Both the position numbers and the translations under genes were made by a program. The notes below the pieces were generated by a model that did not search any database, was not told the origin of the DNA, and saw only the letters and a list, made by a program, of their open reading frames with translations. Source: Mikania micrantha (lineage: Eukaryota; Streptophyta; Magnoliopsida; Asterales; Asteraceae). Taken from it: DNA of 64,000 bases. The stretch spans positions 45,627,935 through 45,691,934 of the forward strand of contig CM018695.1 in assembly GCA_009363875.1 (NCBI GenBank), given 5' to 3'. Within the stretch, counting starts at the first letter, position 1. The number at the start of each line of letters is the position of its first letter. Positions 23,130 to 34,410 of the stretch are shown piece by piece.

Positions 23130-23215
23130 GTGCAATGCAACAAGCTTATATATAGGGCATATGCAGAGGTAGATCGCAATCTCCCCTACACCGTCCCACC
23201 ACCGTTCCATTGCAC
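23130..23215 (-). other. Covarying hairpin cassette, family 2 leader copy A
   Basis: Arms 23130-23137 (GTGCAATG) and 23208-23215 (CATTGCAC) are exact complements with no resemblance to the arms of other copies. Inner stem AGAT/ATCT closes a CGCA (RNA: UGCG) loop. Core GGTGGGACGG and GCCCTATATATA is conserved. Confidence 0.7.
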
Positions 23216-23774
23216 CACGATTATGCCCTTGTTAGCATTTAGGGTGTATCATGTATCTTACCATAGTCTCACTTCACATACCTTATCCTAGATAGGATAA
23301 TTTTGAGTGAAGTGGTCTCTAGTTCCCTTGGATAATTAGGTTCGCCTAATGTCTAAGTTCACTAAGTTTCATACCAAATCTCAATGTCCATAATTATCAA
23401 TAAGGGTTCATATCATCACTAAGTGCTCTTATTGTCACTTAGTGTTCATATCCTCCCTATAATTTATTCTCCTCAAGTGTCCATACCATCACTAAGTGTT
23501 AGTATCATCACTATGCGTTTATATTATCCCCAAGTGTCTATATCATCACCCAAGTCTTACAATCCATTACCAATCGTTCATATCGTTCGTTAGTCCTATG
23601 CACCCTACGTGTCCAATAAATGTGTTCACAAGTGAATTTATAAGTGTTTATCAAGTGTGATCATCCATGAGTCAATCCAACCAATCCAACAGACATACCA
23701 TCAATAATCCATCAATCATAACCTTAAAGCAATTCCTAATAATATCCTAAGTTCCTGACACTGACAGACCCCCA

Positions 23775-23861
23775 ATATACTACAAATGGTATATGTATAG
23801 GGCATATGTAATGGTCAGTCGCAACTGCCCTAGCCAACATCCCACCACCTTTGTAGTATAC
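23775..23861 (-). other. Covarying hairpin cassette, family 2 leader copy B
   Basis: Arms 23775-23786 (ATATACTACAAA) and 23850-23861 (TTTGTAGTATAC) pair over eleven positions. Inner stem CAGT/ACTG closes the same CGCA loop. GGTGGG and GCCCTATACATA are conserved. Confidence 0.72.
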
Positions 23862-24003
23862 CACGAGTGTGTCCTTGTCTGGAGATCAAGAGATCTAGCA
23901 GATAATTCTGAAAGCACATAAATTCCTAAGCAGTTAAGTTCTTATGCAGACAGGTGTCCCACACGGGTAGTTCCCTTATTCCTCAATACTGACATCCACC
24001 CGA

Positions 24004-24089
24004 TGTACCATAAATGGTATATATATAGGGCATATGATAAGGGTAGGTCGCAACCGCCCAAACCACCGTCCCACCACCTTTACAATACA
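24004..24089 (-). other. Covarying hairpin cassette, family 2 leader copy C
   Basis: Arms 24004-24014 (TGTACCATAAA) and 24079-24089 (TTTACAATACA) pair at all eleven positions in minus-strand RNA, counting G-U. Inner stem GGT/ACC closes the CGCA loop. Confidence 0.68.
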
Positions 24090-24315
24090 CCAAGAGTATG
24101 TCCTTATCGAGTCATTAGGGTACAAGTAAGAAAATAGTTAGTAAGCAGCATATATATAAATCAGATGTATAACAGGAGTTCAGTTAACATGTAATAAACA
24201 CATAAGCATGAAATCCTGAATATACTAACTAGTATATGAAATTACTTCATACTAGGGTATCCTACGGTTATATACTAGGTCAACCATTTCTAGTAACCTA
24301 ATTCCCTATAACCCA

Positions 24316-24328
24316 GGCTCTGATACCA
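24316..24328 (-). promoter_or_regulatory. Primer-binding site of T4 (initiator tRNA-Met)
   Basis: The complement is TGGTATCAGAGCC, 3 bp from the LTR edge at 24332. Confidence 0.9.
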
Positions 24329-26127
24329 ATTTGTAACACCCCGACCGATGGCGGAAACATCGGGATGCCACGAGGGATGTGTAGATTGTTCAAAAGCTCG
24401 TGGGCATCTAAACCAAATCATCATATATCATTCAATTAACCAAAATAATTACACAAAAATCATGTTCATCATGAAATAGTTACAACAATTACAAAAGAGA
24501 TTTAGCTATCTAAATAAATTCTACTCTCTAGATATTTAGTTATTTAGCTAAGTCCAAGATCCTATATGATGATGTCCAAAAACATGAGAGACCATCCTTC
24601 TCATCCTACTTAGCTTCATCACCTGAAACATGTTAGAAAAATCAAGTGTCAACTACTAAGTAGTTGGTGAGTAATCATAAGTTTTTATACTTTAAAAATG
24701 TTTTATAAAATAAGTATAAAAGTTTGTATTTTGAAAAGATTTTATAAAAAGTTTAGATAAAATAAGTATAAGAACTTATTGTCTTTCTGAGGAAATCCAC
24801 AAGAGTACCTGTGTGACAATCCAAATATATATCCCAACACAACCAATCAAACACATAAACAATCACATAATCACATATCAATTCAGTCATAGACAATCAG
24901 AGATAATCATAGTCAATAATAGATAATAAAACACATAATCATCCAACCAATCTCAACATCAATATTCTCAAATAATATCTGTGACTATACATGGTCATTA
25001 TGTAATTAACATAAGTTAAAAACATGATCCATGGAGTGGAAGCTATCCACGTGTCAATACATGAAACCAATGCAATTGACCAAGGTCAAAGACAATGTTT
25101 CACGGAGTCGTGATAATCCAAGTGGCTATACATGTAATCTTTGTTATTGACCAAAGTCAATGACACTCTTTACACGGATGTGGTAACCCACGTGACAATA
25201 CATGTGATCATTGCGTATAACCGAGGTCATCAGCAATGCCACACAGAGGTTTAATAATCAATGTAATTTCCATAATATGAATATCATATTGATAAACAGG
25301 TATCATCCATGTGTTATCAAAATAATATTAAATTGGTATACATGTTTCACCTCCGAGTTTTAAAACAAAACAATTTAAAAGAAAAGGGAGGTTATGCGAA
25401 CTCACATGTGTCCTTAGATTCAATGTTCCGATAATATGCGTGCTCGCGTATGTGTACTCAACAGTAACAAACTCAACCTGAAATTTTTATAGTGTTTGTG
25501 ATTATAAGTATACGCATTTCATTTCAATTAAGTGTTCATGTGTTTCCCTTTATTTGTTAAGTGTATTGTTAACTTACTTATTTAATCAAAGTTAACACGA
25601 AACGCTAAAGATTTTATAGATAATTATCATTAAAGGCAATTTAACTTTTAGATTTAATTATCTATTTTTTTTGATTAAGTGTGAATTCGTATGCTTATCC
25701 GCCATAGGTATGTATACCTAAAGATGTTAAGTCCTTTTCATACACACACCACATATATGATTCCATTTAACCATCATAAGGTTTAATGAAATTTTAGAAG
25801 TTACACATGTTGTAAGAACAATAAACTTATCCATATGTATTTGCGTATAAGGTGCATGCATGTAAAATCATTAGATTAGTCATTAAATCTTAAGTTTTAC
25901 AAATCCACTCAAGTCTTGGTGAGTACTTAATTTCCTTTCACCACAATTTCAATTCATGCAAATTGTTTTATTAAAATCTTATTCCTATTTAGAAAATGAT
26001 CATTAAGATTTCCCATGCATGCACACGTATATACATATATGTATGTATATATGTACCTACATAATTATATCTCCCATTTGCCCTTAATCCCCCTGATAAA
26101 TGAAATTAAGTTTTGTTCCTCATGAGG

Positions 26128-26580
26128 GCAGCGAACCTATGCCCTAGGAACCATTAGGTTCGGCCCATACTAGGGTTCGGCCAACTAATTAAGAAGGTTC
26201 GGTGTCCATGCAAGTTAGCCAAGGGTTCGCTGGCCAAGAAGGTTTGCCGAGGGTTCGTTGGCCAAGGAGGTTCGGCCCTCAAGGTTTGCTCCTAGGGTTC
26301 ATCGAGGGTGAGGTTCGTTCTGCATGCACCTGGTTTGTCAGTACAAGGTTCGGCTGGCCAGGGTTCGGTCAGCTGAATAGGGTTCGCGTAGAGAGAGGGT
26401 TCGGCTCATGCAGGTTTGGGCTTGATGGGTTCGTTCCTTATAGCCCAAAAAGGTTCGGCTCATGTGAGAAGCAGGGTTCGCCACCTCTATGGTTTGGCTA
26501 ACCCTAGATCCAGCTCCACCAAGGTTCGTTTGACTCCCATGGCTGCGAACCCTGTATGTATCTTCACCAACCTTGCGTCC
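26128..26580. repeat. GGTTCG motif array in T4 5' LTR
   Basis: Counterpart of 16480-16960. Several units differ between the two LTRs at the CpG itself (GGTTCG in one, GGTTTG or GGTTCA in the other), as expected from methylation-driven decay. Confidence 0.65.
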
Positions 26581-27549
26581 TAAGCCCTAGTAGGTTCATC
26601 CATGGCCACACCATCCTCACACTCTCACGGTTTAGGATTTTTGAACGTAACAAGATCATTTAAAAGTGGTGAGGATATTAGACGAGTATATTCAAGTGAA
26701 AAACAGAAAGAAAACTCTTGATTTACCTCGGAATAGTGATCCAATGTAGGCTTTCTTCGTGTCTTCTTGTTCCTCTCGTTCACGCGGTCGTTTGGGCACC
26801 AAAATCTCGCGAATCCGTTGGGTAACGAGGGAGATAGGCTAGAGAGAAATTAGAGAGAGAGAGCTTGGGCGTGAATGGATGTTTTAGAGAGAGAGGTATA
26901 GATGAGAAAATGAAAAAGAAGGTGAAACCTTCTTTCATATATCGCGTATACTTCCCGCGTGTCCGGTCTCGTTTTTATTGCGATAAATTTATGAAATTCC
27001 TCGGTTTTGCTTGTTAAACATATTTAAAACGTAAGACATTTAAATTGATAAGTTTCGTTTCCAATAAAATAATTTTCGATTTAAAATGGTTTAAATAAAA
27101 GGCCTCCGCTTATTTTTGTTAAATCAATTATTTATTGAAATAATTTGATCTAAATTGTTTTAGGTTGTGATTCCTAATAAATGTTTTTAGTTTATCTTTC
27201 CTAATTTATTATCAATAATTATTATTTAATTATCTCATCGAAACGCGATACTTACATACGTATTCGTAAAGATCGTCACCTTTGCGAATCCAACGCTCGT
27301 ATCGTATTACGATTCGATTTACGATATATGGAATATTGTTTAAAAATATTATTCTTAATAATTATATTCGTGTGAATCGTCACCCCCGCGAATACCTTTA
27401 TTAAGTTAATATTTCTGAATTAATATTCGCGTTTAAATTATGTTCGTAATCTCACCATCGCGTAAGTAATTCCCATTATTTTATTAACTTTAATATTATA
27501 ATTTCCCAATCCAAAACCCACTAAACCCTAGTCACTGACACATCCATGA

Positions 27550-27631
27550 TAGACCGAAATATGCATATGTATAGGGCATATGCAGAGGTAGATCGCAACC
27601 TCCCCTACACCGTCCCACCGCTATTTCGATA
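27550..27631 (-). other. Covarying hairpin cassette, family 2 LTR copy (5' LTR)
   Basis: Arms 27550-27561 and 27622-27631. Same sequence as the cassette at 17902-17983. Confidence 0.6.
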
Positions 27632-27854
27632 AACCATGACCATGTGTCCTTGACTATGTTTAGCAACCAGACCATAAACAAACTCCCAGTTCCTTTCCAT
27701 TCCAACCCAGTAATCCATATCATCTGAATGTGACTGTGATAAACTCTCTGGTTTCGTTTAGTTGAGTTTCAACTAAACTTCCAATGGTTTACGCGTATAA
27801 TATGTTCTAAACATGTATACCAGTAACAGTGATAATTATCAAATAATAATAATT

Positions 27855-28444
27855 TGTAGATGCACTTATTGTCCCTAGTTCTATTTTGTAATGATCATCT
27901 TGTAGAATTCAAGTTATTAATGGAAGTTGTCTTTTTATATTGTTCTTAATGTTTATGTTTTAATTATTTGATTATATGATTGGGTGATTTGGTTTATTGT
28001 TTAATTGAGTATGAGTATTGTTCATTCGGCCGAATGACTCTAGAGTATGAAGTCATTCGGCGAATGAGAATAGAGTATGTCTATATTCGGCGAATGAGTC
28101 ATTCGCCGAATGAGTTGTTTCGGCCTCTCATTCGGCCGAATGTCAACTGCCTATAAATACAAGTTTAAAATCATTTCAACCAGAACTTTAGAGAACCCTC
28201 ATTCGTCCTAAAGCACTCAAGTGTCAAACCCTTGGAGATTTGAGCGTTTCTTGCTGTCCAAGTTCGATTCATAGCACGTGGTGTTCGATCTTCACTCAAA
28301 CGTTCTTCTCTTACCTTCGTATCACCACGGTTGCTGTCAGTTTCGATTGGAAAACCCTAGAATAGGATTCCGCACTATTCTAGTAGTTGTTGAGCAGATT
28401 TCTTTTGATTTCGTGTTGTTTTCGAGATCATTCTTGGTCCGACA
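27855..28444 (+). repeat. 5' LTR of Sirevirus
   Basis: 590 bp. It has five CATTCG-type palindromes between 28025 and 28140 and a TATA box 15-20 bp further on. It lacks a segment of about 47 bp present in the 3' LTR. Confidence 0.93.
28152..28159 (+). promoter_or_regulatory. TATA box of Sirevirus 5' LTR
   Basis: TATAAATA just downstream of the palindrome cluster, about 285 bp before the PBS. The 3' LTR has the same box at 54698-54705. Confidence 0.7.
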
Positions 28445-28447
28445 AAG

Positions 28448-28460
28448 TGGTATCAGAGCC
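28448..28460 (+). promoter_or_regulatory. Primer-binding site of Sirevirus (initiator tRNA-Met)
   Basis: TGGTATCAGAGCC three bases after the LTR end. Confidence 0.93.
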
Positions 28461-29039
28461 TTGGCTCTTGATTCTGCTCGATTTCCAATCCAAAACATCA
28501 GATCTGTGATTGACAGTTCGAAATCTACAAAAACCCTGATTTTTTTGCCCTAAAAGTTACTGTTTTATTGCAAATCCGTGGATTTTTGTGGTGTTTTTGT
28601 CAAAAATTTTATCCCAATTTGTTCATTATCGTCTCATGATGTTCTGTACCAAATTTGGTACTTAGATCTGGTCTAAATCTCAAGTTATCGTGATTTTTGT
28701 TGCAAAAAACCTCAGATTGGCCGAATGTGCATTGCGGCCGAATAGGTTCAGCCGAATAAGCCTCATTCGCCGAATAGCCACATTCGACTGTCTCATTCGG
28801 CGAATAGACCTCATTCGATCTCTCATTCGCTGAATAGCCCTCATTCGATCAGACATTCGGTGAATAGCATCATTCGACATCTCATTCGCCGAATAGGTTC
28901 ATTTGCCCTAATTTGTCATACTCAAGTCTTCATTCGCCGAATAGCTCTCATTCGGGCCCCGACATTCGCCCGAAAGATACTCATTCGGCCCTGATTCTGA
29001 AATTTTTTTTAAGTGTTGATCTTTGTTGTTTCTGATTAA
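28461..29039 (+). other. Sirevirus leader with CATTCG palindrome array
   Basis: Non-coding. From about 28715 to 28995 it carries more than a dozen half or whole palindromes (CATTCGCCGAAT, CATTCGGCGAAT, CATTCGAC). No ORF with recognisable features. Confidence 0.75.
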
Positions 29040-30425
29040 ATGGAAGATTTAGCACTGATGGCGAACCAGAATCATCGTATTCAGACATTGTTATTGACAG
29101 AGACTGAGACTGGAAACTCCAACAAGGCTCCCAAGTTGTTATCTTTAGATGAGTATCCGCACTGGAAGTATCGGTTTGAAATCCATATCAATGGGGTGGA
29201 CACCAATCTATGGATGATGATTGAAGGTGGATATCTTAGACCTCTTAATGAAGATGGAACACCAATGCTAGTCACACGGATGACTGAGCCTCAGTGGAAG
29301 CTGTATGATTATGAGAAGAAAGCTTATGCTATTATATCCCAGTCCATTGCCACTGATATTTTCCATCAGTTCAGACAGTTTACTTCTGCAAAGCTACTGT
29401 GGGATGCACTGCAACAAAGATATGAGGGTAATGATGCCTTGAAGAGCATCAAGTCAAAGGCACTGAGAAAGGAATTCAATAGCTTCATGTATGTAGGAAA
29501 TGAGTCACTGGATGAGTTGATTGCTAGATTTTATCATCTTTTGAGTGAGTTATTCAATCATGGAGTCAAGACAACTACTCAGGAAAAGATCCAGTGTTTG
29601 GCAGATGCTCTACCTCCAAAGTGGGAGTCATTTTTGATGGTACTAAAGCAGAATCAGATGCTGACACATATGGACATCAATGATTTCATTCAAAAGCTGA
29701 AAGAACAAGAGATAGAGAACAAGTGGAAAGAGAAAAGAGTTGCTCAAGTTCAAGATCCTTCTTTGTACTATTCTACTCCCACAGTTGAGAAATCAACTGC
29801 TCATGCCCCTTTGAAGACAACTTTTGTCTCTCAGACATCTGAAGCTCCATCTTCTGCTCAGATTCATTTTGGTCAATCATCTGCTTCAACCAGCTCTCAA
29901 AAGGATCATCATCAACCTGCTGCAAGTCTGAAAACAGACAACTTTGATAAGGTTACTGTGGAGATTGCTAAGGAACACATGGGTCTTTTATCTACCCTTG
30001 TCAGCTCATATGATGGTTTAGTGGCTGGTCAAATTGGCAATCCTTATTTGACCAATGATGACTATTCACAGATAGATCCTGATGACATGGAAAGGATTGA
30101 CATTATGTGGGCTTTGGCAAGTGCTGTGAGGAGAGCTAAGGAGTTCGTGAAGAGAACTGGCAAAGACATAAATTTAAACAAGGAGTCTAAGTTTGGATTT
30201 GATATGGCATCAGTGACATGCTACAATTGTGGAGAGAAAGGTCATTTTGCTAGACAGTGCAAGCAATCGAAGAAAGCCGGAAACAAGAACCCATTTCAGC
30301 ATCAAAAGTCTTCTACTGCAAATCCAGAAAGGAGATTGATTCCCATTGATTCTCCTACTCAGGCTGGATCTTCTACTTCTGAAAGCAAAGCTTTAATGGT
30401 GCAACAAGATGAAGGGGTGAACTAG
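29040..30425 (+). CDS. Gag of Sirevirus, N-terminal part
   Basis: 461 residues from an ATG at 29040. It has a UBN2-type copia gag core (about residues 25-230), a Ser/Gln-rich linker (about 240-300) and a CCHC zinc knuckle CYNCGEKGHFARQC at about 394-407. It would form the virus-like particle shell and bind RNA. It ends at a TAG (30423-30425), but the same frame stays open afterwards with clearly gag-like content. The stop is therefore probably a lesion and not the natural end. Confidence 0.88.
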   Translation: MEDLALMANQNHRIQTLLLTETETGNSNKAPKLLSLDEYPHWKYRFEIHINGVDTNLWMMIEGGYLRPLNEDGTPMLVTRMTEPQWKLYDYEKKAYAIISQSIATDIFHQFRQFTSAKLLWDALQQRYEGNDALKSIKSKALRKEFNSFMYVGNESLDELIARFYHLLSELFNHGVKTTTQEKIQCLADALPPKWESFLMVLKQNQMLTHMDINDFIQKLKEQEIENKWKEKRVAQVQDPSLYYSTPTVEKSTAHAPLKTTFVSQTSEAPSSAQIHFGQSSASTSSQKDHHQPAASLKTDNFDKVTVEIAKEHMGLLSTLVSSYDGLVAGQIGNPYLTNDDYSQIDPDDMERIDIMWALASAVRRAKEFVKRTGKDINLNKESKFGFDMASVTCYNCGEKGHFARQCKQSKKAGNKNPFQHQKSSTANPERRLIPIDSPTQAGSSTSESKALMVQQDEGVN

Positions 30426-31955
30426 GATTTCAGATTCAATGCAAATCAAGGAGAAGAAGACAAAGCCTGTGTTGCTGAGATTCAACAGGTTGAAGATCAC
30501 AGTGAGGAAAGCACTTTGGGAGAAATAGAGATAAAGGATACTGAAGTATCAAGTTCAGAGTCGGATAGCATGACTAATTCAGACAATCAAGAATCAGATG
30601 CTGAAATTGATGACTCTGCTACTCAGTTTGCTTTGATGGTAAACTCTTCTGCTTCATCAGAGTCCGAGCAGGTATACACTGATTGTTCATCTTCACATTC
30701 TGAGTGTTTTAACTGTGTTGACCTTAGAAGTAAGGTCCTTGCTTATCAAAAGCATAATAGTGATTTGATGAACGATCTCGACTTGTGCATTGAGGCTAAC
30801 AAAGTTTTAAAATCTAATGAAAAAGATTTTCAAGCTAAAATTGATCTTTTAAACAGACAATTGCATGAAGCCGAGATCGCAGTGATGAATAAGCAAGATG
30901 CTATCACGTCTTATCTCAATACCATCAATGAGATTAAGAAGAAGTTAGCAATAGTCGAGTGTGACTATGAGACCTTGGGACAAAAGCTCAAGAGCTATGA
31001 GAGCTCATCATACATTATTGAGCACATGATCAGTAGGGGTACTGATCAACAGGGAAAGGGAAAAGTTAGCTATCAAAATTGTCCTCCACCTATCCTTAAC
31101 ACCTTTGTTAATACACCAAATGACAAAGATGTTAAGGATTTTCAAGTCACTACTCCATTAGTAATAGATCCAACCGGACTATTTATTAATGAGGATTCCT
31201 CAAAATCTGAGAAATCTCGTGTGGATGGACTTGTTGAGGATTGGGTCTCAGATTCTAAGGATGAATCAGATGATTCATATGTCTCTACTCAGAATCAAGT
31301 CCCTACAATCATGAAATGTGGCCCAATCTCAAATTCAAAGATTTACAAAGAATTGGGCTTTGTAAAAGCTTCTCAAGAGTCTGAAGCAAAAGATGTTACC
31401 AAGTCTGCTTTTATTGGTAACAAAGGGACAAAAGGGTTGGGTTTTAATCAAGACAAGCTAAAATCAAATGTTTTTAAATCACATAAACAGTATTTCTCTG
31501 ATTTAAAACATTTTCATAAAAAGGGTGAAAAAGTTTGTTTTGAGTGTGGTGCATCTGGGCACTTTGTTAAATCCTGCCCTCATTTGATTAGACCAAAGGT
31601 TGCACCACCCAGAAAACAAAATCTGAATTTTGTTAAACCTGTCAGATTAGAGTTCAAATAATTTCTGACAAAACCCAAACAACCAAATCAGGTTAAATCT
31701 GTGGACAAGGGTAAAGGGAAATTGATGAACTTGAATGTTCTCAAGTCTGTTAATGTTGATCAATCTAAACCATCATCCATTTATCTGAAAAACACTTTTG
31801 ATAAACATGCAATCTGGAAAGTTAAATCATCTGAGAGTTCAGTTCCACCCATCTCTGACAAGTCTATTTCAGATGGTAAATGGATTGATGTATGGATCCG
31901 AGACTCACTGGGTCAACCCAAGACTGTAAAGGCTTGGGTTCCCAAAGTGAACTGA
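30426..31955 (+). pseudogene. Gag C-terminal extension of Sirevirus, with stops
   Basis: Same frame as 29040-30425. Acidic Ser-rich stretch (about 30516-30680), a heptad-like coiled coil (about 30740-31000), and a second zinc knuckle CFECGASGHFVKSC near 31536-31577. Stops at 31659-31661 (TAA) and 31953-31955 (TGA). Sirevirus gags are known to carry a coiled-coil extension, and some were reported to bind dynein light chain LC8-like proteins. Whether this copy could do so is not visible. Confidence 0.75.
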
Positions 31956-31974
31956 CTGTTTCATCTTTGTGCAG
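31952..31974 (+). promoter_or_regulatory. 3' splice-site-like sequence at the gag-pol junction
   Basis: CTGAC (31952-31956), then a T-rich run, then GCAG ending at 31974, directly before the pol frame. This matches the plant branch point, pyrimidine tract and AG pattern. No donor was identified. Confidence 0.35.
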
Positions 31975-32313
31975 GTTGCCCCAAAAGCTGATGTTAACAG
32001 CAATTGGATTGTTGATAGTGGGGCTTCCAGGCATATGACTGGTGATATCTCTTTACTCACCAATGTGAATGCAATTCGCGGTGGATATGTAGCTTTTGCT
32101 GGTGACAAAGGCGGGTTTATAACAGGAGAGGGAATTCTGACAAATGGGCAAGTTTCATTTGATAAAGTCAGATATGTCAAGCAATTGGAAAATAATCTTC
32201 TTTCAGTGTCACAGATCTGTGAGAAGGAGTATAAAGTCTTATTTGATGATTCCAAATGCTACATTCTTAAGCAAGGTGTGAAAATTCCTGAAGAATGGAT
32301 TTTGATGTCTGCC
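31956..32313 (+). pseudogene. Protease segment of Sirevirus pol, cut by T3
   Basis: Frame shifted by one relative to gag. It contains the copia protease signature WIVDSGASRHMTGD near 32005-32045 and continues to 32313, where T3 is inserted. CTGCC (32309-32313) is the left target-site copy. The reading resumes in register at 45696. Confidence 0.85.
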
Positions 32314-32923
32314 TGTCACACCCCTGCGCCGCGTGCGGAATCCACGGCGCGGTGACGTATGATCAGTTGAATCATGCACAAGTATTGAATAAGAACAACC
32401 ACAATGGATTACTACATTTCATAATGTTTAGACAGTTGTTAAGTTACAGACAATCTATCTACCAAAAGAAAGACAACTACAGACCCAAAATATAGTTTAC
32501 AAAGCAAGACTTCAAACAAGACAATTAAACATTTAGGATTTAGTGTGTTTCTAATCCATCCTAGCATGTTTCTTCATCTTGTTCTATCTTAGTATGGTCT
32601 CCTTAGTTGTCTCTGAGAAAGTCCTAAACCTGATTACCTGAAACACGTGAAAAGTAACTGTCAACTACAGACGTAGTTGGTGAGAACAATAGGTTTAAAC
32701 AATTGTAAACATGAGTATATGATATAAGGCATAGGTAAGTTAAAGCATCATAAGATTCACACGGATGAGCTGCAACCCAAACTAACATCAAGTAAGAAAA
32801 ATGAGTGTAAACAGTCCAATCACTGTTCGCACGAAAGCCAACATATAATATCAAGTCCCAAAACACGTTTGGAGTTAGATAATACATCAGCAGTTTTGGA
32901 TAACCATATGACACCAGACCTGC

Positions 32924-32957
32924 AGTTGGCTTTTAAAAGCAAATTTAAAAGCCAACT
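32924..32957. other. LTR palindromic hairpin, copy 1
   Basis: Arms AGTTGGCTTTTAAA (32924-32937) and TTTAAAAGCCAACT (32944-32957) are perfect complements around a 6-nt loop. They lie in a roughly 70-bp unit that is tandemly duplicated. Confidence 0.7.
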
Positions 32958-32993
32958 CCATCCTGGATAAGAAAACAATGACACCAGACCTAC

Positions 32994-33026
32994 AGTTAGC
33001 TTTTAAAACAAATTTAAAAGCTAACT
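32994..33026. other. LTR palindromic hairpin, copy 2
   Basis: Arms AGTTAGCTTTTAAA (32994-33007) and TTTAAAAGCTAACT (33013-33026). The G-C pair of copy 1 is replaced by A-T on both arms, so the stem stays perfect. Confidence 0.7.
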
Positions 33027-33227
33027 CCATCCTGGATAAGAAACAATGAGTCCGCTTTCCCTTGTTGTGATCACCCAGTACTAACGACAATGAAACTTGA
33101 TGGGTTTATAAGTTTGTTTACAACAATTGACACCATGTTCTGAATCTTACTTTAACCGGATGTGTTAATGCCTTATTTGATGACATGAATTGAAAAGCCT
33201 GGATTTAATTCCACGAATTAAATCCTT

Positions 33228-33390
33228 TGTTTTGAATACCATGAAATGAACCACTTGATTTGAATACCATGATGTGAACAACTTGATTTGAATACCATGT
33301 TTTGATCAACTTGATTTGAATACCATGTTTTGAACCACTGGATATGAATACCATGTTGTGAACCACTTGTTTTGAATACCATGATGTGAT
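33228..33390. repeat. Tandem repeat of about 30 bp in T3 3' LTR
   Basis: Five to six units of TTGATTTGAATACCATG plus a TTTTGAACCAC-like end. Confidence 0.8.
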
Positions 33391-34410
33391 GACCTTGTGT
33401 AATAACAAGGTTTATAACAAAAGAGTTTGTAAAATCCTTTATCAAAAAGTGTTTATCCTTCATAAATACATTTGAGTGAATCAATTACAAAACAGTTCAA
33501 AATCCCTTATAAAACCTTTTTAATGAAAAGAGTTTAGTAATTGACAAGTAATTTAAAACAGTTGACAATTTCTTTAAACAATTGATGAATCCCTTGGATT
33601 CGTAAGATGAACTTGTAATGTTTATGAAATACACATAACTTGTGTAATGAAACAAGATTGAAATAGTGGTTTTGATCACGTGTTCCACCCCAAAACAGTT
33701 ATAAAACAGTAAAAGAGGGGCTAAAGTTCTCACCTGTCTGCAGTAGACTCTGAACTAAACAGTTAGCAAGTAGCAAACAGGACTTCTAATTGTTTCCTAT
33801 AACATTGTAATCATACATAAGATATAGGATTTATAATTGTATAACTTTGATTCAATGATTGACTTGTGTTCACTTGAACTTGTTTAACTTGATTACTTGA
33901 TTGATCATGGGTTCAAGAAACTTGTGTAATGATCTTTTGTGCAACAACATGCTTGCTTCACATTTGTTTAAGTGTTTGATAAACCATTTGTTAACATGAG
34001 TTGTGAAAAGCTGTTCAAATGTTTAAGTCTTTGTGTTGTGAATTAATTCCATGAACGGTTAAGTTACACTTAAACCATTAATGATTAATTCACAATTGTC
34101 AAGTTATGATTCAATAATATGCTTTGAACCTATGTAACCACAATGGTTCTTGAATCAAGTCCATGTGTCACTTAGGTTCACGATGGGCCGAATGAATGTG
34201 GTGTTAGGCCCAATGGATGTGATGTTGGCCCAACAACATGAAATTAGGCCTTGCAACACCCCAACACATTATTAACCCGATTTGATTCCAATTGGGTCAT
34301 GTACAACTTAATTGGGCTTAGTTCCATCTATGGGTCAAGTTGATTTGTGGAGTTGGGCCGGATATGGTGGGATTGGGCCGAAGGTTTACGGCTGCCAACT
34401 TTGGGCAGCG

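Larger units (their letters stand above)
22879..24315 (-). other. T4 leader between PBS and gag
   Basis: A 1.4-kb non-coding leader with three hairpin cassettes (23130-23215, 23775-23861, 24004-24089). The stretch 23390-23570 is rich in short repeats resembling CCATCACTAAGTGTTCATAT. No gene seen. Confidence 0.75.
24332..27854 (-). repeat. 5' LTR of T4, main part
   Basis: Matches 14682-18206 closely, then is cut by the Sirevirus at TAATT (27850-27854). The remaining 88 bp resume at 54996-55083. It holds a GGTTCG array (about 26128-26580) and a hairpin cassette (27550-27631). Confidence 0.93.

Noticed and set aside
27532..27723. 63-codon minus-strand frame containing a hydrophobic C-terminus
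   Set aside because: Lies in the T4 LTR over the hairpin cassette; no similarity or start context.
28025..28140. CATTCGGCGAATG as a heat-shock element
   Set aside because: Heat-shock elements need TTC and GAA two bases apart in alternating blocks; here the spacing is three or four and no alternating block follows.
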